The notes: generated by a model from the sequence alone, not told the origin. A stretch of DNA of 64,000 bases from Melampsora larici-populina 98AG31 (GCF_000204055.1 NW_006768766.1:2718524-2782523); one strand, 5' to 3'. Numbered from the stretch's first letter, positions 12,785 through 27,000 are shown. Program-made: numbers and translations.

Positions 12785-15013
12785 ATGTCAAACCCTCCAA
12801 TTGGTTTCAAAGAACTATTCCAGAAGCTCTGGATCTCATCAAAATCGAATCAAGATCAAACTGTACCAACTCAGCAGTTACATTCTTGCATTCACTCATC
12901 ACTTCAGCTTTGTCTCAGTCAATCACATCCTGAACTTCGAAAAAGAACGTTGATAATCATCAAAAGATTCACTGAACAAGGAATCCCACTTCAAACTATC
13001 TCATGGCCATCTTTTATCATACTCTATACTCAACATAACAAAGACATTGTTCAACATGTCTTGAGCTTTGCTGCTCATCATGATGATAATAGAGGTTGGG
13101 AACGTGAATTGAATGGATTTGTCGATGATTTGATAGAGAGCATACCCAATATCGAAAAATATCATGCACTTGAACGCGTCTTACTTACCTTATGTCTCAT
13201 CAGTCAATCCTCACCACCTCTAATCAAATCAATTGCTCAAAGATCAGATCAGATTCTCAAAAAGTTAATCAATCTATACAATTCGAATCCTCGAAGTAAT
13301 CTAAGCAAAACCACTTTATCCGATTTTTCAAGATACAATATAATCTTGATAGTTTTTAATTTATTAGAATCAGATATCTTAATTAGATTACGCTTAATTT
13401 CACCGGCTTCTGAACCTCTTTATTTAATTGAACGACTTTATGAAATCCTATGTTATCCAAATGCAAAAAGTTCTATTCAAAATAATCAATACAATCGATT
13501 TTTACATGATTTATTAGATCATGTTCCTAGTATTTATCATCTTATTTTATCTTTTTCTAATACACTTCGACTTCCATCCGAAGGAGTGAATAAACTTACC
13601 GAAATGATCAGTATACTTGAGAATACGAATCCAAAATGTTCAAAACATCAAAACAAATCAAAAGTATCTATCGAAATGGATTCTGAGTATTCGAAAATAA
13701 TTGATCAAATCTTATCTGTCTTACCTGAAATCGATCGAGAGATGGTTATCTTGGATGTAGAGCGTAGAATAGAATATCAAGATGAAATAGAAGGTCCTGC
13801 TCGATTTATTGATGATCACCTTTCTGGTAGACCTCATGAATTACAAGTTGAAGAAGATCATCAGTTATCAGAGATCTTAGAGTCAAGGAAGAATATATTT
13901 GATGATCATCAACTTGATCCTAGTTTGTTAAGAACAGGCAAGAACAGGTTCGTTGAATTCTTTCCTACAATCAAAAATATCCTACTCGCCCAGAATTTGA
14001 AGATTTGATGCTAATGTTTCTTCGGGATTTGTTTAGATTGAATGAAAATTCGATCATGGATGACAAATCACACTTGACAGATGAAGTTCGAGCCAAGATC
14101 AAAGCTAGAGCAGAAGCAGTCACATCAGATGAAGAAGAAGAGGACGAAACAGATCAAAGAGCCCCCTTGATAATTCTCGGCGATTCAGATGGAGATGAAC
14201 CAGGAGGAAAAAATCAGGTTATGATTGATATCTTCTCTGATGATGATGAAGCTTTCTTACCGACAAAAGTGGGATCAAGAGCATTAAGAGAAGGAGTCGA
14301 AGATGAATCAGATGAGGAAGAAGAAGCTCCAATTCAATCCAAGAATGAAAGCCCTATACTGACGACCAACACGAATGGAAATATCCTAAGTCATCGAGCA
14401 AATCAACCTATCTTATACAAAGCTTATTTAGAGAATCCTGAAGTCTTTAATCGATCATCACGTGGAAGTCAGCCAAGGAATCGGTTGAAGGAGAAATTAG
14501 AAGGTGGGATTGTAGCTGATGATTTATTAGAAAGTTGGAGAATAATGTTTGAGCGTAATGTGAGTGATTCTTTTTTTTTCTTGTATTCATCACCTTTTTT
14601 GGGTGGAATGTCTCAGAAGAAGAAAAGATTTTCTTGAATATGTTTTGATGAAAATTTGTTTTGAGCAATAGCCTGAAAAGGATAAGATCCTAAGTAGGTA
14701 TGCGTTTAGGAGTGAAAGTCAATCTTTTCAAAATGATGAATCAACCGAAACAGAATCTGGACCATCTCATCAACATCAGGATCAAGATCAAGGTGCGAAA
14801 ACTTCTAATAGAGGAGGTGGTGGCAGAGGTGGCAGAGGTGGTAGAGGAAACGGTGGAAGAGGGAGAGGAGGGGGTGGAGGTGGAGGTGGAGATGGAGATG
14901 GTGGAAGAGGTAGGGGAAGAGGAAGAGGTAAGAATAGTAGTAATAAATTGGCTCATGATAGGAGAGTAAGAGGTAGAGATAAAAAATTAAAACAAATGGC
15001 AGGCCCTGGATGA
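12785..15013 (+). CDS. Cue3/ASCC2-like CUE domain protein (RQC-trigger complex)
   Basis: The predicted 686-residue protein matches the architecture of yeast Cue3 (Rqt3) and human ASCC2, the ubiquitin-binding subunit of the ribosome-quality-control trigger complex that splits collided ribosomes. The N-terminal half is an alpha-helical ASCC2-type scaffold. A CUE domain follows at about residues 300-345 (SKIIDQILSVLPEIDREMV). Next come acidic stretches, a conserved region with NPEVFNRSSR and ESWRIMFERN, and a C-terminal Gly/Arg-rich RGG tract leading to a basic end. Exons are 12785-13937, 13994-14559 and 14672-15013. The first intron (56 nt) appears to start with GC (G|GCAAGA) because only that junction restores frame; the second is GTGAGT/AATAG. 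The RGG tract on exon 3 is what produces long antisense frames here. Confidence 0.88.
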
Positions 15014-16532
15014 TTGTCTGTATTCTTAAAATGTCATGAGATCTTGATAATCTGCATTTAAGAATATATATTTTTATCATACTTGGAGTACTTGGGTCTT
15101 GGTGGGATCCTGTACATGGCTTTTATCTGGGTGTCTTCCTCAGTGGCCCTGGTTTTTCTCAGGTTTCCTGAAGCCTGCCTCTGCAATTCCCTACCTATTT
15201 CTCTCTGCTAAAACTCATGATCCAACCTTGTGGGTTGGTGTGAATTGTGACGGCAGGGCACAGTCCTACTTTTGTCTTCAAACACTAAAAGAACTAAACA
15301 AGTATGATATCTAGTACCTCCTCATGAGACTTGTCCTATTGATATTGAGGAGTATGAGGCATGGTTTTGATGGAGATTTGTGCCAAGCGTTGTAGCTGGT
15401 TTGTCAAATCAATATCAATGTGCAATCAAATCAAGGGGAGGTCTAGCATTCATTCAAATGTCAACTTGTGATTTGAGCCAGTTACTATAAACACTTCAGA
15501 TAGATCAAGTTGGACTTTGAATTGATCAGATTTCAAGGCATTTTGTGAGTGACCAAAAATAGAAACCAAGATCTTGATAGAGACATTAAATTTTGTGAAA
15601 GATAAGAATGAGAAAGGATAATCACACAATTTATCAAGGTTTGAGCTTGATATTAGAGAGATACAAAACAGATGAAAGAGTAGAATTAGATGAAAATACA
15701 GATTAAAGGGTATATACATCTGTAGTAAGAATGGCAAGGGAGACTTGAGGAATAAGAAAGTAGAGAAATAAGATTAATAAAGGTCAATTTGATGAAACTT
15801 GATTGGAAGAAGATTGGTTAGTATGTACATAGAACCTACATTGTTCCTTTCCATTGTAATATTTGTTTCTAAGTTTGGTCAGGATGTGTCCTCTGAGACA
15901 AAATATTTGCAATGTAGTAACTTGCATGTGTGAAAATGTCTTGGTTGCATGGGGTATGAAGGGCAGACATGATCTGGCAGGATCACATTGTACACATCCC
16001 CACACCAGGATTTGTAACTATTGGGTTCAACTGATACCCAGACTTGGTACCATACTGCTTTTGCCATAGCTTTTATTTTCAAGCACAGAAAATCCCAAAA
16101 CCAAATCCAAATCCTTAGAATGAAGTTTTTTTCCTTTCAACTTTGATCATTGGTGTTGATAGATTGAGAGGTATATCATCAGAATAGACAACAGTAAGTG
16201 GGTCATTGAGGATTACTTAACCACTTGGAGTGAACTGTACAAGTAGAAGCAGAAAGTCCATGTCAATCTTGTGGCCACAAACATCACAACCACATATGTG
16301 ATACACCCACATAGTAACAAGTTTGGCCCCAAGGGTGAAATGAACTTTCTGTTGCTACTTGTACTCTACCATGTGAAGTGCCATGTGCAGTTTTTTCAAC
16401 AAGCAATCTTCAAATTGCTGAGGTAAGCTTGAAACCACTTAGACATGATGCAATACCAATCATCTCAACTTCATTGACACACTTTACCTTCTGGGTTAGT
16501 CTATGGTGTACAAGTGAGGCCGGACAAGATAC
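15014..16532. other. intergenic, no gene seen
   Basis: No frame with protein character was found. The region is AT-rich and may contain old repeat DNA up to the assembly gap. Confidence 0.4.
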
Positions 16533-16589
16533 GACACCAGTTTACTCCAGCCAGTACACCAGTCGGGGACAGCGGAGTAAACTGGTGTC
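16533..16589. repeat. 16-bp perfect inverted repeat abutting the assembly gap
   Basis: GACACCAGTTTACTCC (16533-16548) recurs as its reverse complement at 16574-16589, with a 25-bp spacer. The right arm ends exactly at the first N. It could be one end of an element or a hairpin that broke the assembly. Confidence 0.75.
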
Positions 16590-16689
16590 NNNNNNNNNNN
16601 NNNNNNNNNNNNNNNNNNNNNNNNNNNNNNNNNNNNNNNNNNNNNNNNNNNNNNNNNNNNNNNNNNNNNNNNNNNNNNNNNNNNNNNNN
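16590..16689. other. assembly gap, 100 N
   Basis: Exactly 100 undetermined bases, the usual placeholder for a gap of unknown size. Frames running through it are not meaningful. Confidence 0.99.
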
Positions 16690-16964
16690 CCCTCTTCTGA
16701 AAAGTACCCCAGTGGTGTAGGTATTACACAGTTCCAAAAGGTTGCAAAATTCTTGAGGGTAGTTATCTTGAGAGTCAAGTGCTTCATGCATTGGAACCTT
16801 CTGGTATTCCAGGAACTCTGATTTGGGATTTGTAGGCTGGCCGCTGAATTAAGGCAGTGATGAGATCATTGGGTTTGATCTTGCATTCAGGCATATCTTT
16901 TACAAGTAAAGCAATTGTCGTTGAACAAAAATAGATAGAACTTGAAACGTTCTTGCTTTCAGGT

Positions 16965-18838
16965 TCAAAATCGAAGGAGATACTTCTTACCAGTCTTACC
17001 CCCCATAGCCTTCATAAGTGCATCTTGTACTTTGGGAAGTCCATCGACATCGATAATCTCAGCATTAGCTTGTTCTGACACTTGTCCTTTCTCCACCAGG
17101 GCAAGGAGATCGTTCATGAGGTCTGCTTTGGCAGATGCAGGCTGCGTTGAAAGGGATTGAGTTAGCATAAAGCCTTTCAGTTGCAGGTTCTTGAATATCA
17201 ACGAAGCGGTGGGCACGGTGATTGGTTTCATTGACATCCCTCCATAAGTGACTGGTCAAGTGAAAGGCGAACAATCAATGGCTATATTCAAATGACATGA
17301 TAATTGCAACTAGGTGAGCTGTGATGACGCACCCAAGCTTGAATTTGGTCGCAAGACTTTCATGATTTGATTTGTCACTGAGCCGCTCACGCAGTTGAAT
17401 CCGAGACAAATGTTAAGGGATTTTAGCTGGGTACGCAGGCTTTCATCAGATTCAAACTCTTCGTGTGTAATGATCTTGGTGCGATCGGGTTGACCAAGTC
17501 CAATTAAATGAGATCTGAGGGATTCAATTTCGGGTCTTTGAACAAATAACGCGTTAGATATTGACGAGTCATGAATCCAGAGGTAAGGAAAATTGCGCTA
17601 ACCTATCCCTGACAAACCCGATACAGCCTATACCCCAAGCCTTGCACAGCTGAATCACAAATTGACCAACACTCGAGTTTGCGCCATTTTGAATGATCCA
17701 ACCATCTATTCACGTTTCAGTCTGATCAGTCATCTGACGAAAGAATATCTCAAGATAAATTGTAGGAGTTGACCTTTGAAATGCGGGTCTTCAGGGTGGT
17801 AATAATCTTTGATAAGTCTGAAGGCTGTGGCAAGATTCACAGCCATCGTTGCTGCTTGTACTTCGGTCAATTTCTCCGACCTAGATAATTTGATCAGATC
17901 TGTAGCTTTTAGATTGGTATGCGATTGCCAAGTTCCTAGTTGCGGTTTTCCCTAAAGGTGTGGCCAAGAAGCAGAAAAACTGTTCTATAAGCTGGAATGC
18001 AGATGTACCAGCTATTCTAGGATCCTACGGGCTGACCATGATGACTGGACAGATAGACACAAATTGGTTGCATTTCCGCATAGGCACCGTGAGGATATAT
18101 ACACGAGGCGGTTCAAGGTCAGTACACTGCGCGATGTGGGTTCAGTGTGGGTTCAGCTTGTAAGAACATACCCCAATCCCCTACACGCCAATCATGAGGA
18201 TCGACCTCTGAGCCCAGCTGCTCAACAACACCCAATCCTTCATTCCCAGCGATATAAACCGACTGATTCTCTAATCCTATCAAATCCGTACGAGGTTTGG
18301 GTTTCCAAGGGTAGCGGCCCTGTATGGTGTCTGTCGAATACCTCAAGACTTAGAAAAGTAAACCTAGACCGATCAAACTGGATGATCTGGCACTGAGCTT
18401 ACTAATATCGGCGGGGTCTGATGATGTTTTTGCGGATGATAAACATTTAGCCAATAGGTTTTTCCAATTCCTAGCAATGTGGAAGAGCTTAACTGAGTGG
18501 CGATAACTTCATCCTCAACCGCAATTCATTGGGCCGAGGTTCAGGTAAGAGATATGAGTTGTATTGCACCACCTGGGTTCAGATTTGATCCCACCCCAAT
18601 CAAAAATAGCAAAACAACGCATCAATGAGATAAATCCTGAATCGGACTACGCAAGTGACCTGAAGTCACCCCCTTCAGTTGGGTCCCCGTTCTGGGTGTA
18701 TGTGATGGCTTTGACTGCGGTGTTCTTCGGTGCAGCAGCATGATAAGGTCGATGTTTTACAGGACATCTGGAAGGATAACGTCCCTTTGGGACAGACTGA
18801 AGGCACAGCGAGCCAATGAATTGGAATCGTGAGCTCAT
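16965..18838 (-). CDS. ETR1: mitochondrial trans-2-enoyl-[ACP/CoA] reductase
   Basis: This is the MECR/Etr1 member of the medium-chain dehydrogenase family, which performs the last NADPH-dependent reduction of mitochondrial fatty-acid synthesis and so supports lipoic acid production. The start at 18838 gives an Arg/Ser-rich N-terminus typical of a mitochondrial presequence, followed by VKAITYTQNGDPTE. Further exons carry PEPRPNELRLRM, the family motif NPADI, IQGRYPW, GNEGLGVVEQLG, GTWQSH, the nucleotide-fold sequence QNGANSSVGQFVIQLCKAWG and the C-terminal exon 17237-16965 (PITVPTASLIFKNLQLKGF). Exon 3 is a 15-nt micro-exon, 18417-18403, placed precisely in the NPADI motif. I could not place a canonical donor in phase at the exon 1 border or just after DWG near 18171, so those junctions are approximate. 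The gene is divergent from the nucleoporin gene with 265 bp between starts. Confidence 0.88.
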
Positions 18839-19103
18839 TGGCTTTCAACTCGATCGATTTATCTCCTCGTCTGCTGGTGTGGTGTGAAGAAGGGAAGGGC
18901 GCCTTCCAACTGTGCATGCTGAGAGATCTGCATGAAGTCGTGAAAAATGCCTCGGTACCCAGCCGGACTTGCTGCACGGGACGCATACCGATCAACAATC
19001 AACATTCTCGCCACCTCGGAGCCGGGTATTAGCTTGATTGAGGAAGGAGAGTTGAGAAAGGCAATCGCCATAAAATTTTCAAAAGCAACCGATCAAGCAA
19101 ACC

Positions 19104-20342
19104 ATGCCCTTCCCACAATCATCTCCCTATGGTGGCGGTAGCCCTTCAGGACCGCCTCTCAATCTCAGCCCATCAGTCGGTTCAGACGGCCCACGACATT
19201 ATGCTGCAGGTTACATCTCCACCGCTTCGTCGAATCAACATCAGAACCTCAACAGCTTTGGCGCCGACTCTACAGCTGACCAGGATGATTGGATTCCATC
19301 CGCGGCTATCAACGGAAGATTGAGAGGCTCGGGAAGTGGCTCGGGCAGTAAATCTACTTATCGTGGATCGGGTGGTGGTGGACTTTTTGCGCCTAAAGAG
19401 TTTGTTCTCGTCTTTCTTGATTCTTGCAAGATTCGAAAACTTATTTTTTTGAAACAAATCATTTAGGGTCAATACGCCTCTGCGTAACTCTCGTAATTCT
19501 GGATTGTTTGGATCGAGTACCAAACTAGCTCAGTCAGTCAAATCTAAGCGATTAAGCGACGCGCTCGAGGATGACGCGCCCCCAAAAGAGTCTCTCTTCG
19601 ACGACGATCTAGGACAAAGCAAATCTCGACATGTGAGTATTGATCAGCAAAAGGATCCACAGTTTCATATGCGGTTGTTGTCCCTCTTGTCAGAAACACG
19701 CTGACTTTTTGCATGTTGGATGATATGACAAAATCAAAGGACCCATCGGCACACCGGACGCTTGGCTCAAGCCTTTCCACATCCCAAACATATCAATCCG
19801 AACTACCTTCATCTTCGAGTACTAACGATCTCAACTCACAAACCGGTTCGGCAGGCTACAAAGTTTTTGTCTTTGGCTTTGCTCAATCTCAACAAGCATT
19901 CGTCCTTAAACACTTCACATCTATTGGTGACTTACTTCAATCTCCGGAACCATCTGTAGATGGTGGTAACTGGGTCACACTCACCTACAAACATGCTTGG
20001 GCAGCGCAGCGCGCAATTCGGAAGAACGGGGAGGTCCTAGGAGGAGTCATCATGATCGGCTGTAAAGCAGCTGATGATCATTCAATTCCCCCCGAAACAT
20101 CTTCAACCGATCCTATCAGCCGTTCATCATCGAATGCGATTCTCAGTAGACCAGTAAAGACTTACGAGGCACACGAAGGTGTATTTGCTACCCCAACTCA
20201 AGCTCGTGAACTGAGTTTGAAAGGTTTGATAAATAGCGCCGGTAAACCAAATCCAGCGATCTTTCAAAACTCTGTCGAAGGCAAAAGTGAAGGATCAGAC
20301 ACTTATTTGAACCGCGCTTTGGACTTGATCTTTGGCTGGTAA
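19104..20342 (+). CDS. nucleoporin Nup53/NUP35 (MPPN RRM domain)
   Basis: The 354-residue product has the Nup35-type RRM (MPPN domain) of the inner-ring nucleoporin Nup53/NUP35, which dimerises and anchors the nuclear pore to the membrane. Exons 19104-19399, 19467-19632 and 19740-20342 join in phase. The N-terminal part is Ser/Gly-rich with a PLRNSRNSGLFGS stretch. The RRM spans roughly residues 195-275: YKVFVFGFAQ, GNWVTLTYKHAWAAQRAIRKN and GGVIMIGCK. The very C-terminus, ALDLIFGW, is an amphipathic segment ending in FGW as expected for the membrane-binding helix of this family. The third acceptor (AAAG at 19736-19739) was chosen because it is the one that keeps frame. Confidence 0.88.
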
Positions 20343-23300
20343 AAAACGTATCACTAGCTTGAGATTGTTTTGTGTGGGCTTGTTTTTACTTGAGATTCTA
20401 GGCTATTTTACTTTATTTTTCAATTTTTGTGGAGATGTAGGTTTTGCTCCGGGTGTCGTTGCTTGTGAAGTTTGTATTTCGTTTCTGAACAGGTTTGGCT
20501 ATTGCATCATATAATATGGACTGAAAGTTCGCCTGATACTCTCACTGATGGTACTATGAATATGCAAATATTCCCAAATGGCCAGGAAGAATCTTCAGGA
20601 GCATTCTAAATCCATACTCCACGTACTCTAGCTCCTCATGGATTCTCAAAAGCCCTAAGCGGTAACTTGATGACCTAGGATTAATTGCAAACCACTCAAC
20701 GAAAGGATAGTCTACAAAGATTGCTGCTTCGACTGTCGAAAGTCGTGCAACATTCCTTCTGTATTTTGAATCGATTAATTTGGACCTATATCACCAGGTT
20801 ACATAGACCAGGACCTCGAAAAGCTTCCCCTGAACCTACCGACGTAAAAGCTCGATTTTCAAAATATGCATACCGGAAAATCACATATTTTGTCTTGTTG
20901 ACAACATTGCCAAAATTGTTAAACAAGTGCAAGAAAAGCAAGTAATCATAGAATGGCTGTATAATCATAGCTAAGGTTGTTTGTAAGTTATTGCTCTTAG
21001 TATAACACTTGTATGGTCATAGAGCAGCACTTTTCTTGGTTATAAAGAACACCCATACTTTTTGACATTGGAAGACCCAATTCATGTACCTGCAACATGT
21101 AGGGCATTTCAGCCGCCTTCCAGATTTACCTTGGCTCAGTTTCTGTTTTTAGATTGAACAAAAACATATCAAATCAGAAGTAGCTTCAGTGTATCTATAT
21201 TTCCATCACATTATGGGACCTACAAGCAGACATTGGTTGTGGGGAAGGTGGGTTACCCCATGCTCCGGATTAACAGCTTCATTGTCTTGAGTACACTTCA
21301 GTTGATGGTCAGTATTTTTGATACCACTCAAGCAGATTGCACATATATCAGTTGTAATTGGGTCCTCTGTATCTTCAGGTAAGTTGAGTCTGTACTTTTG
21401 AGATTCACCTAAACAAATTGTATCAAACTATGAGTTTCTTTCAAGGTTGAGATACACAATTTTGACTTTGGAAGATACTATTTTGATGCCAATTTTACTT
21501 GTACTTACTACTCCGCTTTCAGTTTTATCACTAATTTACAAGTCTCATCATCATCACATGTTCTTAAATCAGCAGAGACCCCCTTTGAAACAGTTCACCC
21601 TACTCCATGAGGATACATCTGGTGTAACCTGACACAAGTCTCAAATTCTTGCAAGCTTGGTGCGCTGGGGAGGTACTCATAAATCTTAGATGCAATCTTT
21701 AATTGCCTTCTTGGCCTGGACAGGGTCCTGGAGATGGATCACAAGCCAGGAAAAGATCTTGCATAAATCAATATAGTACTAGTTGGCCCAAAAACATTGT
21801 CCATAAAGTTAAGAATCAATGGATATTTGGACTTGAGGGACTGGATGATAGTTGGCAAGTCTAGTTCCTGGGATGTAAGGATCCCATGGAAAATGGTAGT
21901 CAGGTGTTACATGTGATACCAAGGGGTGGAGTGATCAATTTAATCTGCGCCTCAGTAGTTTAATGAGGGGTGTTGACATAGTGTTGGCCAAAAAATCAAA
22001 GCTTTATTGCTCCCTGTTTCCCATTGATGGGCACCACACAGACATTTATTGGTGTTCCAGGCAAGGCTGCATATTGCACATTGTTTATATGGTGACTGAT
22101 TCAGCCATGTTTGTGTGATAAAAGACTCTCAATCAAGTTTTTAGTGCAACAATGAAGGCAGTTTTTGGCTGACAAGTTTGGATTGTTTGAGGAAGTAAGA
22201 CAAGACAATTTTTCTCTTGCAGCACCTGACACCAATATAGCTTCAGGGGCAGCTTGAGGGGCAGCTTGAGGGGTGGCATGAAAAGCTTTGACAGTTTGAG
22301 CTTTCATGGCCTGGAGCTCAGTGCACAATTCAGGTGGTGTTGTTGGAAACTAAGAAATCTCAGAGTAGGTGCTGGATAAATCAAGGGCTTCCTGAAGATC
22401 TGAATTGTTGCATTGGAAGGTGGCTGATTATTTGTGGAGTTTATAGTAAGGCTTGGAAGCTGACTCTGGAGTTCTGCAAGGGTGAAAGCAAGAGAACATG
22501 ACTTATTGGCTGGAGAGGGGAGATCAGGCTGGTTGGATTTGTCATCAGTCAACAATATAGAAGCATCAGCCAGCAGGGGCCTGCATCTTGGTGGAGGCAG
22601 ATAGGGTGAACCAATATGAGGTGCTCTCCTGATGTCACCCATTGGGGATTTGTCAGAAGGCTTGAAGAAAGGTGTTGAGAATTTATTGGTGGTCATGTGG
22701 TGGCTGAAAGATCTCAAAAAAATCCTGTAACTTTGTTCAGATTGAGACAAGCATTTTATAAGATTGACTACATACCTGTATGGGAAGGTTGGAGGAGCAG
22801 GATTGGACACCACCTAATAGCCTATAGTCCAAGTCACTTTGATTCACTCAAAACTGTCTCATTTTGGGTGACAGTGCAAGAGCTTAGATTTGTGGAGGAA
22901 GTGCTCAACACATCATTGAAATCACTTGATCATGATTGACATCATCTCCTTGTGACAAAAATTTCTAGATTGTTTTCACAAGGTGGCCTCTTTTTTTGAC
23001 CATTTAGATTTTTATATATCTTGCTCAATTGTGGCATGGTACACAAAGCTTTTGTGATTTTGCACAATTGAGTTTGAGGGAATACAGACTTACCCCTACG
23101 TGGTATTGACCGGGAATTACAGACAATCAAGTCCAGCTGACTTGCACACCACAGTGGGGATGAGAGTTCCTGATATGGGTATGGGATATCTTGAAGGATG
23201 GGTAGAGTTGACGGGTGCAGGAAGGAGAAAAATGTGAAGAGAACTTTCTTGCAACATTTTCTGACATTTTGCGTCCAATCTCAGGAGAACCAAATTCTGA

Positions 23301-23712
23301 GAAGCCGGTGTCAAAAACAAATGGGCATACGCTTACATCATAGGGAAATCGGACGCATCTGGACGCATACATACATACAGCCGTTAAAGAATTAAACGGC
23401 AGAATTCTTTGTCTGTGTGATGCACCCGAAGTAAAATCTGAGAGCCCAAAACTAGATTAAACCTAGTTTTGGACACAATTCAACAATGTCTTGCGGGAGA
23501 CCTGTCACTTTCGATCGGATTTAACAGGTTTTATACTTTTGTATTAAATCTCGGTGCGACACAAATTTGTATTTTTATGCCTTTTATATATTTAGTAGCT
23601 GTATCATTCAAAGCTTCAAGTGTCAATTGACATGAAAAGATGACACTGATTTTCTCCGACCGAAAAGTTGTCAAAGTCAAATAGAAAGTGAAGATTGAAA
23701 CGCCGCCCGTTT
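20343..23712. other. degenerate repeat-like DNA
   Basis: No intact gene was recognised. A 169-residue frame at 22304-22813 (minus) and a 75-residue frame at 22101-22328 (minus, with a PQAAPQAAPEA repeat) are Pro/Ser-rich and could be remnants of one gag-like or unknown protein. The minus strand at 21640-22100 gives peptide-like pieces broken by several stops. I could not assign a family. Confidence 0.3.
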
Positions 23713-23904
23713 TGTTAAAGCTAAAGGTCAGCGCTCGTCGCTTCACCCGGTCCGAGAACTAATCCAATCTTCGATAGTGAAGAAAGGAAAGAACCGGGTG
23801 GAGCGAGGCTATATAAGTGATCTAACCTAACCCCGCTACAAGGATATGCTACTACGTATACAGGATTGTAGTCTAGGACTGTAACACACATATAGGCTTC
23901 AACA
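23713..23904 (-). repeat. copia 3' LTR
   Basis: This 192-bp LTR is identical to that at 28417-28608. It includes a TATATAA box-like string (minus orientation of CTATATAAG) and is the 3' LTR, preceded on the minus strand by the purine run CTGGGGGGGAG. Confidence 0.97.
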
Positions 23905-23916
23905 CTCCCCCCCAGG
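23905..23916 (-). other. copia polypurine tract
   Basis: Directly adjoining the inner edge of the 3' LTR, the minus strand has a G-rich purine run (CTGGGGGGGAG), the expected primer site for plus-strand DNA synthesis. Confidence 0.8.
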
Positions 23917-24012
23917 ACTAGACAAAAATCCTCCTAAAGAAAACACACAAAAATAAAACTCAAAATATAAAAATGAAAAAATAAATGAAATGAAATGAAA
24001 AAAAATAAAACT

Positions 24013-27000
24013 TCAGCTCCCAGTCATGCCTAGCATCTTGATTGCTTCTTTATGTTTTGTAGGTCCTAAGGGCTTAGTAAATATATCTGCAACCTGCTGG
24101 CTCGCTGGTATCCATTTAATGTCGACTTTCTTTTTGTGAAGCTGTTCATTTATGTAATAGTACTCCCTTTCCGCATGTCTTGTTCTCTTGTTAGCCGCAT
24201 TATCTTTTGAAACATGTACTGACGATGAATTATCACATAAAAGTAATGGTGGTGGTAAATCAGGTAACATGTCCGTTGCTAATGAGTGTAACCAAACTGA
24301 ATCCCTACATGCCGCTCCTATCGCCATAAACTCCGCATGACAAGTTGAAGTAGCTACACACGCCTGCCTTCTCGCCACCCACGCTACCGGTACCCCAAAC
24401 AATCTCGTCACATGCCCATAAGATGATCTAGCAAATTCCCCGCCCCAGTTAGCATCCACAAAAGTCTCCATCGGTGCTGAGTACTTCGTCTTTCGAGGAT
24501 TGATTAAAATACCCATGCTTGCTGTCTTCCTTAAATATCGTAAAAGATGTTTTAACGCGTTCCAGTGAGCTTCTTGAGGCGTCTTGCCATACCGCGCAAG
24601 GAAATTCACCGAGTAAGACAGGTCTGGTCGAGTTCCTACTGCAAGATAGCTTAGTGAGCCGATTATCGAAAGATATCTCCCCCCATCAACTGGAGGAACA
24701 TTCACAGAGGTTTCTAATCGGGTTGACACACTCAGGGGGTTTTCAGCACTTAGGACAGATAGTAGATCAGCATTGTCTTTGAGTATACGGTTTGCAAGCT
24801 TAGGTTGTGACATTTCAAAGCGGTCAGGTGATGGTCGATTGATTTCAACACCCACAATTGAATCTAAGCTTGTTTCCCACTTGATCTTGATTTCAGCTTT
24901 GAGTAAACCCTCAATCTCCATCAGCAATCGTGTGCTACTACCGGTTACAGCACCATCGTCCACATGGAGCCAGATGAGGCAAGTATCGGATCCGCGTCTT
25001 AGGATGTAGAAACTAGCATCGAATTGACTAGGCCGAAAACCCATCTTTTCAAGCTTTTTCGCGATAAACTTCCACCAGCACCTCATTCCTTGCTTAGTTC
25101 CATACAGAGCTCGGAGACACTTGAGTACTTTCGAGACCGGTCCGTAAGAAAAACCGGCTGGTTGTCTTACCCAAACATCTTCTTCCAGAGGGCTATGAAG
25201 GAATGCTGCGGTAACATCAAAACCGAAGGTGTTCCAGCCAAACATTGCTGCAACCGTTACGATTATTCTCAAAGCTGCAAAGGTAGCGGTCGGTGCGAAA
25301 GTCTCGTGGTAGTCGACCCCTTCGATTTGAGTAAACCCCCGAGCCACATATCTGGCTTTGTAAGTTCCATCTCTCTTGATATCAAACACCCACTTCGCAT
25401 CAGTCACCTTACGATCTTTAGGCAAATCACACACTTCCCACACCTGCATCTCTCTCATCTGGTCCATCTCCTTCTCACAGGCCGCTCTCCACTTATCTGC
25501 ATCACTACGACTCATTGCTTCCTTGTAAGTTTTTGGGATAGTTGGATCACCGTTCTTCAGACTGTTTTCTACAGAAGTTACCAGGGCATCTTGTTGCATG
25601 ACCGCTTCCTCGGCATCGAAACTTCCAAGTTGTAAAGCGTTCAGGATGTGACTGAGATTACCCTTTGACTGTTCTGGTTCTTTGATTTCCTCAAGTACCG
25701 GCTCTTTATCATCAGAGAAAACCGCCATAGACGATTCAACAACCTTCTTAGTTTCAAAGTTGAAAAATTTCCACCCTTTACTGCCCGGTAAGTAACCAAT
25801 GAAAATACACTTTTGAGCTCGTGGATCCAGTTTACCTCGCCTCTCCGAAGGTATGTGAACAAAAGCTTCTTCTCCAAACGTGCGTAAGCCTTCAAGATGT
25901 GGTTTCTTCCCAAAAAGTAATTCGAAAGGTGTTTTATCGCCGGTGTTCACATTCGGGATTCGGTTATGAATAAAGCCAGCAGTTAGGTAGGCGAAACACC
26001 AAAAGAACTTTGGTAGTTTTGACGCAATCAGCATGGTTCGACCCATGTCACCAATCGTCCTGATGGAGCGTTCAGCAACACCGTTTTGATTGTGTTCATA
26101 CGGAAGGGTTTTTTCTTTTGCGATGCCATGAGCTTTGAGCCAGTTAAGAAAAGTTGCTGAGTTAAATTCACCGGCGCCATCAGTTCGTAGTTGCTTGACC
26201 TTAAATGATGTCTGACGTTCCATCTTGAGAACAAATTCCTGAAAAACACTTGGTGCGTGATCTCTTGATTTCAAAATCATAACGTCGGTAAAAGTTGTAG
26301 CCAGGTCTCTAAAGGTGATCATGTACTTAAAACCAAATAACTCTCCATCAAAAGGACCAGCAATGTCCGAAACAATTAACTCAAGCGGTTGGGGCCGTTC
26401 TCTTCCCGACGGACCCATCGTTTGATGTCGGAGGCTCTTGCTAATCAGACAGTCAGGGCATTGAAACGGTGCGTTCACTAAATGCTCGGGAAGTCCTGTC
26501 GTCATTTCTTTACTTAGCAGCCTTTTGATCACTCTAAGACCTACATGTCCGAAGCGCTTATGCCATCTCAAAGCTTCATTGCTCTCCTCTTTCGTAAACA
26601 CTCGGGCACGGCAAGACGAAACATGAGTCTGACAGGCAGGTGGTTTTGGTGGGTTTGTGATGAGAGGAACTAGCCATCGGCGATTCTTGTATTTCGACGT
26701 TAATGTATGAGATCCAAAAGACAAAGATAAATCATAGCCGGAAAAAGAAAAAACATATCCATCCTCCACCAGAGCTGCCATGGAAATAAGGGTTCCTTTC
26801 GCTCTTTCACAGTAATACACATCCTTGATTTTAATAGATGCACCCGAGTCGCTTTTGAGGATTAACGACCCGATTCCTGTGAGAAAGTTGCCTTCAGATT
26901 CTGTTGCAACATGCAGTGGGATTGGGGATCGAAGATGAGTGTAGTTGAGCAAAGCACCCACCTCATTTGTGACATGGTGCGTCGCTCCTGAGTCAAGTAC